Made by a program: the position numbers and the translations under genes. Under the pieces are notes generated by a model. That model saw only the letters and a program-made list of their open reading frames with translations, was not told the origin of the DNA and made no database searches. A stretch of 64,000 nt of DNA from Aquatica leii (Eukaryota > Arthropoda > Insecta > Coleoptera > Lampyridae), in the NCBI GenBank assembly GCA_035610365.1, contig CM069435.1, forward strand, positions 16,357,123-16,421,122, written 5' to 3'. Shown here in pieces: positions 49,047-62,114 of the stretch (positions are counted from its first letter, which is position 1; every line of letters starts with the position of its first letter).

Positions 49047-49620
49047 TTAAGATAATCTAAAGCTACGGTTGATAAATGCAAATCATGACTGTCCAACGAT
49101 AATAAGACTGGCTTTTCTTTTGTGTAGCGAGCATGGTTAACAAAATGCTTAGACCAATGCAAAAAGTGATCAGCTTTTATCCAGCCAGATGTGTTAGCAC
49201 CTTATTTGCTTCCAGGCAGGCTTAAAACACTATATAGTTTCTAAAATGTATTCTAGGGCAAATAAAATAGAAAGGGATACTATTTCTAATAGCCAAGTTT
49301 TTGCACGGTTGTTACTCCTGTTTCGTCCATATTTTAAATATTTTTAGGTCCATTTTTAAAACGTTTTAAGAAAGTCTCTAAATATAAAAAAAAATTTCAA
49401 TGGTTTCTTTATTGAAGCTGCTGGTTCTAGCCAAACTGGTAGATGTTTAATTTTGTTGGTATGTGCATATTAATAAGTAAATGCCCTTATTCCCTTAGAT
49501 GAAAGACCATATCATCAATAAATAATATTTCAAACACGTTTTCTTTACGCACCTGTTTAGGTTTCAAGTAGCCTACACTAGTTGAAAGCACTTCATTACG
49601 TTCGTGCAGCTCAGCGTCCT

Positions 49621-52600
49621 AAACTTTAACTGTCTGTCTTGTTCTCTAATTATTTAAGCAAAAATTAACAAAATTGCTAACGACACCAAATATTACTTTT
49701 AATAATACTCTATTTTTTCACCCACGTGCACTACAGACTATGGCAGTAAATAAACTGAGATTCTCGACAACGCTGCTGTTAGACAAGATGCGTCCACTAG
49801 TTTAGATAGCGACGTTGCTAGATTTTCTATTTTAGCAAAAAAGACTCTTCGCCAATTTGCCCCTGCGCCAACAAACCCCGCTCTTCTTTAATTTTTTGAA
49901 TGATTTGATTACTTAGCCTGTCAAACATGCGAATTTCAGTAAATGTAACGTTTCTAAACACCCGATTAAAAATTTTTATAATCATAACTCCTTTATAATA
50001 CTACTGAATTACTGTTGATGTTTCTTTCCTATCGAAAAAAAACTCTGCAAGGACACTAGTAGTGAGGTTCTAAATTAAGCGCGTTGATTTATTTTGATTG
50101 TTTTAAACTTTTCTAAAATACATTTACATTTAATTACAAGAAAGTTACCACTAAATACCAACGTTTGCAAAGATAACCTAAAAGATTTAATTTAGAAACC
50201 AAACTCTATTTACTCTATACGTACTGTCAAAATTAATGTAATAGCATCCACACGGTTCTAAAGGATGTCGTTTTCAAATGTTATAACTCTGGCGAACGGA
50301 ATATTTGCTTTCTAAATTATGCTTTTATAATTTATTGTCCTGTACGGTAATGGTTTTGAGCTGTACGGCAATGAAATTGGTCAAACAAAATCAACAACTT
50401 TTCCTAATCGCTAATAAATATACAAAATATCGTATTATTTGTAAGTCGTAAAAAAAATAATTCTATTACTGACGTTGAAAGTAACATACTCAAATCATTA
50501 TGAAGAAAGTACTAGTGGTTATATGTGGGATACGTTACACAAGTACTTTAACAACGTAACAAAACGCGATCTAGTTTACTTGGAAGCCCTCCAGCTAGTG
50601 ATTGGAGATACGAATCATACATATAATAATAACTTTAAAATACAAATTACTACTACCTATCTTGTATTCTCTGTTCACCTATCAGAAATAGTTAAGTCCC
50701 TTCTTATAAAAACACGTTACATTTGATTATAACTTTTGTATTGGTCATATTTTTTAAACTCGTATTACACGATCATTAGTTTTCTGATTGCATTACAATT
50801 AAATAATCGAACTTTTCTATTTATTATTATTTATAATGCTATCACTAAATATTTTTAATTGTGTTTGCCAGTTTACATTTTGTGATCAAAGTGATTTCGT
50901 GTTTACTCATGACAAGCGTTGTAAAATTTAAATTGCTTTGGTTGTGTGAAATTGTATTGTGTAAAACTGTACCACACGCTCATTAGTCTACTCAAGGATA
51001 ATTTTTTTAGGAAGAGCTTAACTATTCATGTTGGGTGAACAAACGATAGTAAGTAAAAAAAAAGTTGAAGAAAAAATAATCAGAAAAATAGAGAAAGTTG
51101 TATTAACAATTATTTGTTGGAATTAATAAGGATTTCCCGATAAAAAGTGAGATAATATATTATAATTTGCAAATCACAATAAAAATATTATTTGATATTG
51201 AGTTTTTATTGGTTATTACTTATTAGAAAAGTAATGGTTTTCATTGGTTTTAATGAGTCGATTTACGATAAGTATTTACTTTTAAAAAACGAATGTTTTT
51301 CTATTGGTTTCTAACCGAATATTATCACAATTCTATCGGAATTTTTAAATTGGGTGTTAATAGTTTTAAATGAGCAATTCCCAAGATAAAAATCTATATA
51401 GAAACTTATTGAATCCGATTCAATAAAAACTTATTGGTTTCTATGTATTATTTTTAATAGAGTTGTAGTTTAATGTCTTATATGTTTCACTTAACTTTAA
51501 AAACGTAATATCTCAGCGCTTGAGTTCTACTCATATGTTTTGTTATTGATAGTACGTTTGTTTGTCTCTTCTTTTATTGGTCGTTATGTCAGTTTCTTAA
51601 TTTGTACTTATAAAATGATTATTTCCCTGTTTCTCTCGATTTGATTCGAGTTAGTTACATATTTTTATCTTCTTCTTTTTGTCTTTTCAAGTTTTATTTA
51701 TTTAATTTTATATGAACGATCTCAGTACGTCTTTTTAATGATTCATTAATGTCACATGTAAATTTCATGTCTTGGTTCTCTTGAAGTGGCATAATAATTG
51801 CGAATGACCATAAGAATCTTCATGATCTGATTTTTAAAGTGACAACGATGTTGTTATGTAGTTCTTTAGTAGAAGCTATTGACATCCTTCAATAAAATAT
51901 TTCACAACAATAATTTAATATTGAAGTGACTACACGTTTTCTTAACTACGTTCAATTCGGATCTTACATTAGATTGTCACTTTTATGTTACTACAGAACG
52001 GTTACACGTGAAACCATTCTACCGTCCCTTGTCATTAACCAATCGTAACTTTAAAAAGCCAGTATTTCAGTTAGGGCTTATTTCTTACAAAAGTTTTCTA
52101 ACTACACCGTATAATCTTTCTAATCTAAGATTTGTCAACGTCAGCTAACTGTAATTCCATTTAAAAATTAGATCCATCACGCGAGTAATAAAAAATGTAC
52201 GTATAATAGAAATCAATTATTATCGTACTTTCAACGTATTTTTTTATTTGCAAAACGAAACGTGTGCAATAATCAAATTAAAACGGTAAAGTTTGGCGAT
52301 CGGTTAGAATATTTGCATAAATTGTAAGTTAAAGTTTTATTGGTTTAGTATCAATTTGGAAATGGAAGTGCTAAAACAATAATAGATAATAGGAAAAGTT
52401 TCTGTCGATACGGAGCTCTAAAGAGAAAGTAGTCGCTTGGATAAGGTATAAAAAGAGGTTAGGAGGTTGTTAGAGAACAACTTCAATCTCTTCTGCGGTG
52501 GGGTGCCGATTGGATTGAAGTAATCAAAGCGCGGTTATCCAGAATAGCTGAAAACCAATCTAATAATTTTCCACTTCCATTTCTCCGCTCTTTTACGAGG

Positions 52601-53624
52601 CGTCTCGTATGTTTTATGTCGTTATCCTCGCCTTTCATCACTTATATCACAAAGACACTAGAAAATAAATAGCCATAAATGGAATTCTTTATGATTTCGA
52701 GTTTTTACGATCACGTACGTAATGTTTTCAGTCATAAGATGAAATTGAGTAATGTAGTTAGCACCGTCAAACATTACTAGGGCTTTTAATAATTTACTAT
52801 TTTATCGAATTTGCGTAAACCCGATTTAATTTTAATCGCATTATTTGTTCGTTTCCAAAATCGCATAACAAAGGCGTTAAAACTATATTTATTGTTAACT
52901 TAATCACGTCTGAACTTATATCACAAGTACTTTATATAAAGCAAAAATAATTAACTATTGCTTTTTTTTATCACAGAAGTGATTTTGGTTTAAATTTAAT
53001 TTTAACGACAAAGGACTCTGTGTGTTCGTCTTCTGCAGACGCAAACTAATAACACCCTGAATATATATTTATGAATTACGCTATGGTCGTAAAATGTAAT
53101 TATATCTTTGTTTATGTTATCTAACTTCTAAATGAAATAGACGTGGGGACACAAATGCGCATGCATTTTTTAGTAGATCAAACAAGGTAAATTTAGCACA
53201 AAGTTAGATGTTCGGTATTTATGTTTCTTTAATAAGGCTACGAGGGGCACGCTGTATTAACAAATTGGTTTTATGCAAGTAAATGGTTTGTAAAAATTAG
53301 TTTTTAAAAAGTTTTACTCGAAAATGTAAGACGACACGAGATGTTTTACCTTTAAAAACATTAAAGAATACTAACATAAACAAAATTTTAATTTTTTTGT
53401 TTTTTTTAATGAATTATAAATATTAATAAGTAACATTGCTTTACAATTGTATGTAAATCCAATAAATAAAATTTGTATTTTTCTGTAACAATTTAATATT
53501 GAAACATTAAAAATAAATTTGATTTAAAATGTCAGACTTCTACAAGGCTTATACGTATACGTTTAGTCGAAAATGAAATATTTTTCGAAATATTTATAAC
53601 ATAATTCGTCTTTTAACATCGTGG
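49621..53624. other. Intergenic, AT-rich; one dispersed repeat and one TATA-like site
   Basis: 50463-50562 is a dispersed repeat with a second copy at 60335-60430. 52446-52453 (TATAAAAA, in GGTATAAAAAGAGG) lies in a short GC-rich block (52400-52630) that might be a promoter or LTR remnant; no gene follows. No other feature was recognised. Confidence 0.4.
50463..50562 (+). repeat. Dispersed ~98 bp repeat, copy 1
   Basis: Shares GAAGAAAGTACT, GTGGTTATGTG and TACTGACGT-type blocks with 60335-60430, at about 80 percent by eye. Same orientation in both. It is probably part of an unidentified transposon. Confidence 0.75.
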
Positions 53625-53959
53625 AAGCTGTATCAGCCAAATCAGTCACATCAAAAATAACGGTTTTTATTACTTTTTTATTATTATTTAATTATCACTA
53701 CCCCAAATTTATTACTCCTTCCAATAATGGGCAATCGCTTGTGAACCAGAAGCGGTTTACGTAATAATTTATTAATTTTTTATTACTAAAAATCAACATT
53801 TTTTTTTAAATTTGGCAGTTAATAAGTACAAGTGTAAAAAAATGCAATAAGCAATAGTATTATGCTCAATATAAATTTATTACTCTCTTCCAAAAATCAA
53901 TTTTAATGCATTTAAATGTTTAAATAACTATATTACTATTTTGCTCTTACCCTTGTTAC

Positions 53960-54460
53960 TTATTACATTTAACATTTTTACCTATTAACACTCGATATGA
54001 TACTAACTTAAGATATACGTAAAACAATTTATTTCAACATTTAAACGCATTAAAAATAGTTTGGAAAAGGGTAATAAATTTATACTCGTCAAATTATTGC
54101 ATTTTTTAACACTCCTACATATTAATACTCGATTCTAATGTCTTAAAAACTGGTAATAAAATTAGATTAATATTTTTACGTTGTAAAATAATTTAATTTT
54201 TATTTAAATGCAATAAATATATTTTGAAATGTGGTAATAAAATACTTACATTTTTAAATATTTTTACCTATTTGCACTCAATTTTAAGTTTATAACACAT
54301 CGTAATAAATGCAGATAAATATTTTTACGCTGTAAAATAACTTATTCATTTCTTTCAAATGCTTTTAAAACAGTTTGAAAAGAGGTAATAAATTGATACT
54401 TTTAAAAAAGTGTAAATTATTACAATTTTTAACGATTAATAAATGTAGATAAGTATTGTC
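53960..54460 (+). repeat. Degenerate repeat array, left block
   Basis: Copies of the TATT(G/A)CATTTTT word start at about 53961, 54095, 54245 and 54418, so units run about 134-173 bp and are strongly diverged. Confidence 0.6.
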
Positions 54461-54499
54461 TCTAACCTTCGTTTGATTTTCCTATGATTCCTTTGTGAA

Positions 54500-57200
54500 T
54501 AATTGCTTATATGTATTTAATTAATAGCCTTGATTTGTCATAAAAATATTTTTTGTGCTTCTGTCTGTTTTGACGTATTTTACAAGCATCATAATTGGCC
54601 GGAAATTTTACTTTTCCGGCCTTATTATTTCATCTCTTATTTTCCCTCTTGTCTTCGTTATTTTCTCTACCTCTTCTATCGCATATTCAACACTTTTATA
54701 ATACTTTCTTTTTCCTTCTTGTCCATAATTAATTTTTTTATTCTTCGCCTCTCTCCAGCACATTTGAAGCAATTTACATTCTTCTCTTTTTTTTAATTGT
54801 TTTTCGTAACACATTGCTTTCTTTCCCGCCTTTTCTAACTTCATTTCTTACATACCCATATTTCCGCCCTGTACATTATCACACTCTTTATTAATATGTT
54901 AAACAATCTTCTTGCTTCTATTTGCTTCCCAAACCCCTTCTCTCTCTCTATACCCCACACTGAACTACTATTCTATTACATTTCTCCGCCAACAACTTTT
55001 TATGAGCCTCATCTTTATTGTCGTATCTGATTCGATAACCCAAATAAGTCACTTCATTTACACTTTATATTACCTTGTCTCCCCATTTCCACTCCACTTT
55101 TTTTACCCTCTCTTCCTTTTTAAAACACTACTATCTTTGTTTTTTCCACATTTATACTTAAACATTTTTTTTTTTCTAAATATTTTTTTACCGTCTTTAT
55201 CATCTTTCTTTGTTCGTTATTTATAATCACTATGTCATCCGCATACGCCAAAACCCACACTTTTAACTCTCCCATTACTATTCCTTCACTCTGTTGCCCC
55301 ATGAACTCTTTCTCTAAATCTTCTAAATATACAGCAAATAAACTAATCTTTTATTTGTCAAAAATGCTGCACTTAACTTTCCATCTATTCTTACTTTGCA
55401 CTCTTCACTTCTAATTCTTTGTTTACTATCTGTTTCAAAATGTAAATATTATCTAATGCTCTTCTTCCTCTTGTAAATCCTGTCTGCCAGATCTTTTTTT
55501 TCCCATTCTCTTTTCAGTCCTTTTGTCATACAAATCTTATATCCCACATTTGTCACACTTATACCTTTATACTTTTTTACCTCTCTTCTGTCTCCTTCTT
55601 TGTAAACTGGGCATATTATTGCTTCTCTCCAACTATTCGAAAACCCTTCACTTGACCATATATTATTTAAAATTTCCCCTATTCTTTCTTTCCTTCTATC
55701 ACTTGTATATTTTTATTATGCTCCTTACGTCCCATCTGTCCTTTTTGTTTTTCCTTTTTTATTTTTCTTAATGCTTCTTCTATTTCTTCTTCCTGTATAG
55801 CCGTTCTGCTCCTTCCTCTTCTTATCCTTTTTATTTCAATTCACCATTCCTCTCTTCTTCCCCCTCTAAAACCTCTACGCAATGTTCTCTTCATTTTTTA
55901 ATATCAATTTGTATCCCCTAACTCTAACTTTTTTCTATATTCCTCTTTTCTCTTACAACGCTTTTCTATATTGTGATCTTTTTTTATATTCCTGAATGTC
56001 AATTTTTTCTTTTTCCACCTTCTTTTACCTTTCTTTTTCTCTTTTCTGGCTTCCTTGCATTCCTTATTCCACCATCTCTTTTCTCTTCACGCTTTTATGT
56101 TTTTTTCTTGTATCTTTTCCTTTCTACTGCTTTATCCATTTTATTGATCAGTTCTTTCACTTCTCCCTCCATCCATTGTTCCTCCTCTATTTTTTTCCTA
56201 TAAACCTAAATATTTTCATCTGTCCATACTTTTTTTCTCCCCATTCACTATCATACCCCCATCTTTTCTAATTATTATTAATTTTCCTCTCTCCTCTTCA
56301 ATTTTTAATTTTCTTATTGTTTGTTTCATTTCTTGAGCGTACACTATTCCTTGCTCTTGCATAATCTTCTCTTTTTCTACCACCCATTCTTCTCTTACTC
56401 CCGATATTATACCCCCTTGCGCTCATCCTTTTTTTATTTTCTTGCCGCGAACTGTACATTCCATCTATGTTTCTCTGGTAAACTTACTCTCCATCTTTCC
56501 CAATTTTTCTCCTTCAGCCATGTTTCACTTAAACCCTACTATATACTTCCAAAATTCAGCTCCTTTATTTCTTACGCTTGCAACGTTCCAAAATACTAAT
56601 CATATTTCCTTCGTTTTTTTCTTATCGTATTCTTTGATCTTTGCCTAGTCGTCCCCATTTTTTTCCTTTACCTCATTTCTTATTAGTTTTTTGGCCTCCT
56701 TGTCTCTAATCTATTTTCTTTTACGTTCCAATCAATCTCAACCCATAACTTTATAAATCCTATTTTTATTCTTTTTCCTTCTGCCTTTAGTTTTCTTCCT
56801 TCGATCCTTATATTTTTTTTGTACTTCTTTTTCCACTGAGGTCATATCTTAATCTATAACTTTCCTTGTTTTAACCTTCTTTTTTCTTTAATATTTCTAG
56901 CTTATCTTCTACGGAATGAAATTCTACCAGCTATTTTAAATGGGCCTCTAATACCTTTTTACACTCCTAATTCATTTTTAAACAAGTTATCCACTTGCTC
57001 TTTACGTTTTTTTTTTCCTCTTGGTCTTCCATCTTTTTTCTTCCTTCTCTTTACTCTTTCTATTACTTCCACCCTTTTTTCCAATTTTTCTATATTTTCT
57101 TCCATGCTCTTATATTCTTATATTTACTGACATTCACTTCATATTCTTTAGTGGCATTTTACAACAACTTAATTTAAGTTTATTGTTTTTTTTTTTAATT
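54500..57200 (-). mobile_element. Purine-rich LINE, decayed
   Basis: The coding strand is the minus strand and is extremely A/G-rich, so the plus strand shows long meaningless pyrimidine-rich frames. In order along the minus strand: a coiled-coil first-ORF piece (MEENIEKLEKRVEVIERVK, near 57110), endonuclease-like GGIISGVREEWVVEKEK (near 56420), reverse transcriptase start CPVYKEGDRREVKKYKGI (near 55600), the catalytic VLAYADDIVIINN (near 55260) and a C-terminal Lys/Glu-rich part (54844-54608). Stops and shifts are frequent. YADD and the endonuclease place it among APE-type non-LTR elements; clade not assigned. Confidence 0.8.
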
Positions 57201-57710
57201 TTTAATTTCGTACAAATGCGCTTGAGTTCATTTAGATTTATTAATTATGTCAGTATTTCATTTCAGTCGGAAGCATTTGGATTGCATTTTAATATTGCTT
57301 AACTCAAAGTACGCTTAGTTTATTTCAGTCACTTAAATTTCGTTATTACTTGCTGATTCTATGTTTCTTACAAGAATAATTTTTTGATGCTCATGTTTAA
57401 TCAAATCATGCGTTCTTTTGCATCCTTTTTGAGTGCTTTTGTTCTTTGGGTTTTTTTCTTGGAAGATTCTATGCTATAATTTTGTTTGCTTGATGGAAAG
57501 TTGCTCCATTTCGTAAAAGTTATGGTCTTGACAATTCGCTTGAAATGCTAAAGTGTTTACCGTAGAATTATGTGAAGTTCAGTTCGTGTTACATAATTTA
57601 TCTTTGTCTTTTAAGCAAATTATTCTTTTTCTGACGTATCCAGTACGGCGAACCATTGACAACAATATGTAAATTTAAGGTAATTATAAACTACAGTCTC
57701 AAGTGGAATT

Positions 57711-58180
57711 TATTGCATTTTTTAACGTTTTTACCTATTTATACTCAATGTTAACTTTTTAAGACATTGTAATAAATGTAGCATGGTTACGCTGTAAAAT
57801 AACTTAGTTAAACATTTAAATTGTTTAAAAATAGTTTGATAAGAGAAGTAAATTTATACTTTTCAAAAAAGTGTAATTTATTGCATTTTTTAACGTTTTT
57901 ATCTAATTACATTCAAAATTCGAATAAATGTAGATACGTACTGTTACACTGTAAAATAATTTATTTCACGTTTAAATACCTTAAAAATGGCTTGGAAAAA
58001 AGTAATAAATTTATACTTTTCAAAAAAGTGTAACTTATAATGTACACTCTATGTTAATTTATTACATTTTTTAACATTTTTACTTACAGTCGAGTTTAAC
58101 AAATAGTAATAAATACAGATAAATGTTGTTACGATGTAAAACAAATCGTTTAAACTGCTGTTTATTGCATTTTTTTACAC
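57711..58180 (+). repeat. Degenerate repeat array, right block
   Basis: TATTGCATTT words at 57711, 57879 and (as TATTACATTT) 58060 give units of 168 and 181 bp. Same orientation and sequence family as the left block, separated from it by the LINE. Confidence 0.7.
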
Positions 58181-58338
58181 TTGTATTTGTTAAGTGTGAA
58201 GATGCATCTCGATATCAATTTTTTAAGCAAAGCTGACCCACAAAGCGATTAATCATAAGAGTAATAAACTTAAAATAGTAATAATAAATTGACGATAAAA
58301 ATTATTTTTGGCATGAAGTGATTTGGCTGGTACACCTT

Positions 58339-60334
58339 AATGAATGTGGTTTTTTATTTAATGTTAAAATTTGTATACCAACTAACACTTTTTTTATTTA
58401 TTTCTGTAATTGGAGTTGAATGTTTAAATTTTATGTTATTGGAAAATTTTGAATATCAAAGAAATGGAACTAAAATTTAAATTGTTAATTAACTGAATTT
58501 ATATAAATTAAATTTGTATTCTAATTCTTCAAATAATTTTTATTGGAAACTATTATATTCCGCGCAGTCTCTTTATGAGCATAAGTTTTTTTCTCGTTTC
58601 TCTTCATAAATATTCGAATACTCATTTTTGCAAAAGTAATCAGTAATCAATTACTAATTGTAGTCAGCAGTTGACAATTTTTTTCCCTGCTCTAAATCAT
58701 TTTGTAATATTTAATACACGCTGGTGCTAGAAATCTTTTGCTTTAAAAGAAACTAACACAGATTTTTAAAATCTTCAAGCTTTTATTCTTACGATGCTTT
58801 TTGTTTCCGACTGCCATTGTTTATAATTTGTACTGCTATACATTTATCTGTGCAGAAAATCTTTTAGGCAAAAGGGTTCTCTGCAATTCACAACGTTGTA
58901 AGGTAATGTTAGTGACTTTATCTAGATTTGAATAAGTTAGTAATTTAAATTGTGTTTAAACAAGATGGTGTATTCTATATAATTATCTTTTCCTGTAGAA
59001 TAACAATTATACGTAACTATATAAATAAAACAAAACTTTTTAGTTTTTTTGTTAAAAGTTTTTTTAATTAAAAGCTTATACACATTTTTTTTAATTTATA
59101 AAGGCTAATATTACTTTTGTTTCAAATTTGAAGCATTGTGTTTTTTATTTTGGATTTAATCCAAAATACATACTTTAATAAATAAATTTAACAAAAATTA
59201 AATGTATTATATTAAATAAGCAAAGTTTATTATAATTATTTAAGTTTAAACATCTATTTTAGAAACATTCTTCTAAAACAAAAACAATTAGTTGTCAAAG
59301 TATCATTAGTCATAAAGTTGAAGATTTAGCTAACAACAATAAAGATTTAACAATACACGAAACTGAGCTTTTGAAATTAATTTAATGTTAACAGCCAAAT
59401 AAAGTACAACAAATTAACACTAGAATTTAATCCATAAAGCTACGTCTTTAACATCGCCAAGTTAAACTCGCAACCTCAAGACCACAGAATTAGATCCACA
59501 TCATTAACGCTACAAATTTAAATTTAGGAGTTGCAAAAGTCGGTGGGGTAATGGGTTCTACATCGCGACTTTAAGCTATGAGGGTTTTTAGAAATTTTGA
59601 AGTAGTAATCATTTTGAGATCGCGTTATTAGAATAAGTTTATTTTTAAAGTAATGAAAAAATTAAACATTTCTTAGTCTTATTCGGTATTACGCAATCAT
59701 TATATAGTAGCTGTTGGAAATATAAAAATGCAGCTCATGATTTACGGTTGTTCTGTGTTTGCGTATATAGAATTTGCTCATAAAAATCAGAAACAGTCTC
59801 TTATAGTTTTTTTTTCAGTAGAACAAAGACTTCCACTATCAAAATGTACATCAAGATAAGAAAGTTTTTCGTAGCACTGTAGTTGCCAACGTTTCGTTTG
59901 CTTTCATAAGAAACTTCATATATTGGAAATAAAAAAAAAATATTAAAAATTAAGAACTAATCAGTTTATTAGAAAAAATAAAAACCAACTAAAAATTTAG
60001 AAATGATAAAAATCAACTAAAGTATAACTCAGTATTAAGAAATATCTACATACATATATCGTTGTAGGCGCGTAGTTCTATCAGCTTAATCGTTCAACAA
60101 AAAAAGTTTTTATCCAATTGGAGCCAGTCTTGAGCTGACTAAAATTAAAAAGTCTAAGAAGACATCTAATCTACAAGAGGTATACGACCGTTATCTCGAG
60201 CCAGAGTAGACTTTTCAATCAACCATAAATGACCAATGACGTTATTCTCTGAGTAACGACGCTAAATTTCTCTCATTGATGAAATGACATTTTTTTACAG
60301 TCGCAAAAACTGTACGCACTTTTGTGTTATTTTA
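58339..60334. other. Intergenic, AT-rich, nothing recognised
   Basis: No open frame of note and no repeat structure noticed. Confidence 0.4.
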
Positions 60335-60430
60335 TTGCTGACGTAGAGGTTCACATACTCAAATTCATTACGAAGAAAGTACTCGTGGTTATGTGAGATA
60401 CGGTACAAAGGTACCTTAATAACGTAAAAG
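60335..60430 (+). repeat. Dispersed ~98 bp repeat, copy 2
   Basis: Partner of 50463-50562. It ends 25 bases before the hAT element at 60456. Confidence 0.75.
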
Positions 60431-60455
60431 TCATAATTACACTGTTGATTAATTG

Positions 60456-61507
60456 CAGTGGCGGCTGGTGGTCAATCATACAAGTACAATGATTTTTCAA
60501 TGCTTAGCATAGAAATGCACATCTTTCTTATCTCATAGTATTGCCAATTGCGTAGAAATGTTTGAATTCTTTTTAACACAGAAAAATATCGCTCTATTTT
60601 CACTGTAGTCATATGTAAAGTCAATCAATTGTTTTATTTAAGATATGTATTTTTAGTTTTTAGAAACATTTTCATTATAGTCTTTAATTGATCTCACAAT
60701 TGGTTTTTACTTTTTCTTTTAAATGCTATAAATCCGTAACATTATTTTTACAACATAATGCATCATCTGAAAACAGTAAACATAAAACACTTAAATCTAT
60801 TATTTATTTCAAATCCACTAATCCAATCTAACGAATCATACACAGATTCTTTAAAATTACTGTAAACTTCTTTTCTTTTATGTTTACTGGTTGATCGAAT
60901 TTGAAGTAAAGACTGAAGACTAGTATTAAATTTTAATTCTAGATGTGTAAACAATTATCAGTTAATGTTATTATGAAACAAAAACGATATGTTGTCCCTT
61001 ACAAATGAATATTATCGATTAACTAAGAAAATCGACTGTAAAGTTTGTCATAAGAAATCTGTATTTAACACAGACGTGCTGCGAAGATAACGATAGATGA
61101 CGTAAGTCACGTAAACAATATAAGCATTGCACTCAAAGATAATTGCACTATGTATTGTCTTTGGCGTAGGCGGCCCGGCTGAAAACCCTGCAAAAGCATT
61201 TAAACATTTACTTATATTCTTTTATAAATCGCATAAATTTGTATTATGTGTGTCTCACTCTTGATTACAATAACTATCATCGTAATATAATGTAAATGCG
61301 GGCACAAGTACGTGTCAGCTTCGGGTAAATTCGCAAGCTTTCGTATCTGTTGCGTTTAAATTGACAATTATTTAAACGCATGAAACTTAAACGCTGATAA
61401 TTTGATTTAAACGCAAATTTTCTGTAATTTTAAAGCAAATAAAATACCTTTCTTATTTATTTTTGGAGGATCATTGACCAAATGACCTAATAGAGAAGCC
61501 GCCACTG
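60456..61507 (-). mobile_element. hAT transposon, internally deleted
   Basis: Ends CAGTGGCGGCTGG and, reversed, CAGTGGCGGCTTC, flanked by a perfect 8 bp duplication ATTAATTG (60448-60455, 61508-61515), the hallmark of hAT elements. Just inside the left end the minus strand encodes IERYFSVLKRIQTFLRNWQ and ISMLSIEKSLYLYD before a stop, the conserved C-terminal dimerisation region of hAT transposases. 60763-60954 (minus) continues the coding relic. The catalytic core is missing, so it is non-autonomous. Confidence 0.9.
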
Positions 61508-61535
61508 ATTAATTGATTTTTTATATTTAATAAAA

Positions 61536-61790
61536 AATACTTGTCACCTAAGTGTTCAATAGAACGGTGTAAGCTAGTATAATAAATTAAAACTGTAAAC
61601 AATTCGATTTATTAAATGTTATTTTAGTACTGTATACATATAATTTATTACATCACTTCACACTATTGATTATTGTTTTTTTATAGTTAATGTACACCTA
61701 GGTGTTTGATAGAACACTGTGGGCTAGTATAATAAGTTAAAACTATACATAATCTAATTTTTTATGTTATTTTAATACTATCCGCTTGTA
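61536..61790 (+). repeat. Two tandem copies of a ~150 bp sequence
   Basis: Copies begin near 61540 and 61690 and share CACCTA.GTGTT, ATAGAAC.(G/C)TGT, GCTAGTATAATAA and TTAAAACT. They lie between the hAT element and the P-type element and may be subterminal repeats of the latter. Confidence 0.7.
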
Positions 61791-61799
61791 CTGTAGGGT

Positions 61800-62114
61800 A
61801 AAGGCAAGGATACTAAATGGATAGGATTGCTCGATTCGTATTCTCGCAATGTAAGCCGCCCCACTCCCGTAAATCTTGACGCGTGACGTCAGCCGGAGAC
61901 CACATATCGGCTCGCTGATTATAAATAGTGCTTAAATACACTTTAAATCCAACCGTTGTGCAATTTTTTTAATAGTAATTATTACATTTGTTGATGTTTT
62001 ACTGATTGAAATACGTGCCTACAAGTTGCTTGTAAGAATTTCTAATTATTATCAGGTTTAATTTAAAATTTAAACTTATTTACATTATATTAGATACTGA
62101 GGTGTAATTATATA
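61800..62114 (+). promoter_or_regulatory. Probable promoter and leader of the P-type transposase
   Basis: A GC-rich block contains a perfect CRE-type palindrome TGACGTCA (61884-61891) and a TATA box TATAAATA (61920-61927) about 190 bases before the ATG. This is the only sharp core promoter signal near the gene. The element terminus was not identified. Confidence 0.45.

Larger units (their letters stand above)
46088..49620 (-). pseudogene. Decayed pogo/jerky-type transposase, split by piggyBac
   Basis: Read on the minus strand with the piggyBac removed, the order is EPAASIKKPLKFF, MDETGVTTVQK (near 49345-49310), GANTSGWIKADHFLHW, HFVNHARYTKEKPVLLSLDS and HDLHLSTVALDYLKENETVF, running directly across the insertion site. 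Then come DQYMAHVKSALTAFATPG and a C-terminal part ending VTPEKPKMTLLQLKRLSKFQ with stop at 46088. This matches the DDE_1 core of pogo/Tigger/jerky proteins. Several stops and shifts interrupt it. The N-terminal DNA-binding part and ends were not found. Confidence 0.8.
53625..58338. mobile_element. TIR-ended element filled with ~130-180 bp degenerate repeats
   Basis: Left end AAGCTGTATCAGCCAAATCA; the complement of the right end reads AAGGTGTACCAGCCAAATCA. Similarity continues inward through CAAAAATAA, a TTTATTACTC block and AAGTGTAAAAAAATGCAATA. Inside are diverged repeat units containing TTTATTGCATTTTTTAACG, ACGCTGTAAAATAA and GTAATAAATTTATACTTTT: one reversed at 53700-53930, direct ones at 53960-54460 and 57711-58180. 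No transposase is seen. The middle is taken by a LINE. Superfamily unknown and no target duplication found. Confidence 0.6.

Noticed and set aside
54530-57302. Many open frames of 60-104 codons on the plus strand, rich in Phe, Ser and Leu
   Set aside because: They are the complement of a purine-rich LINE coded on the minus strand and have no protein character of their own.
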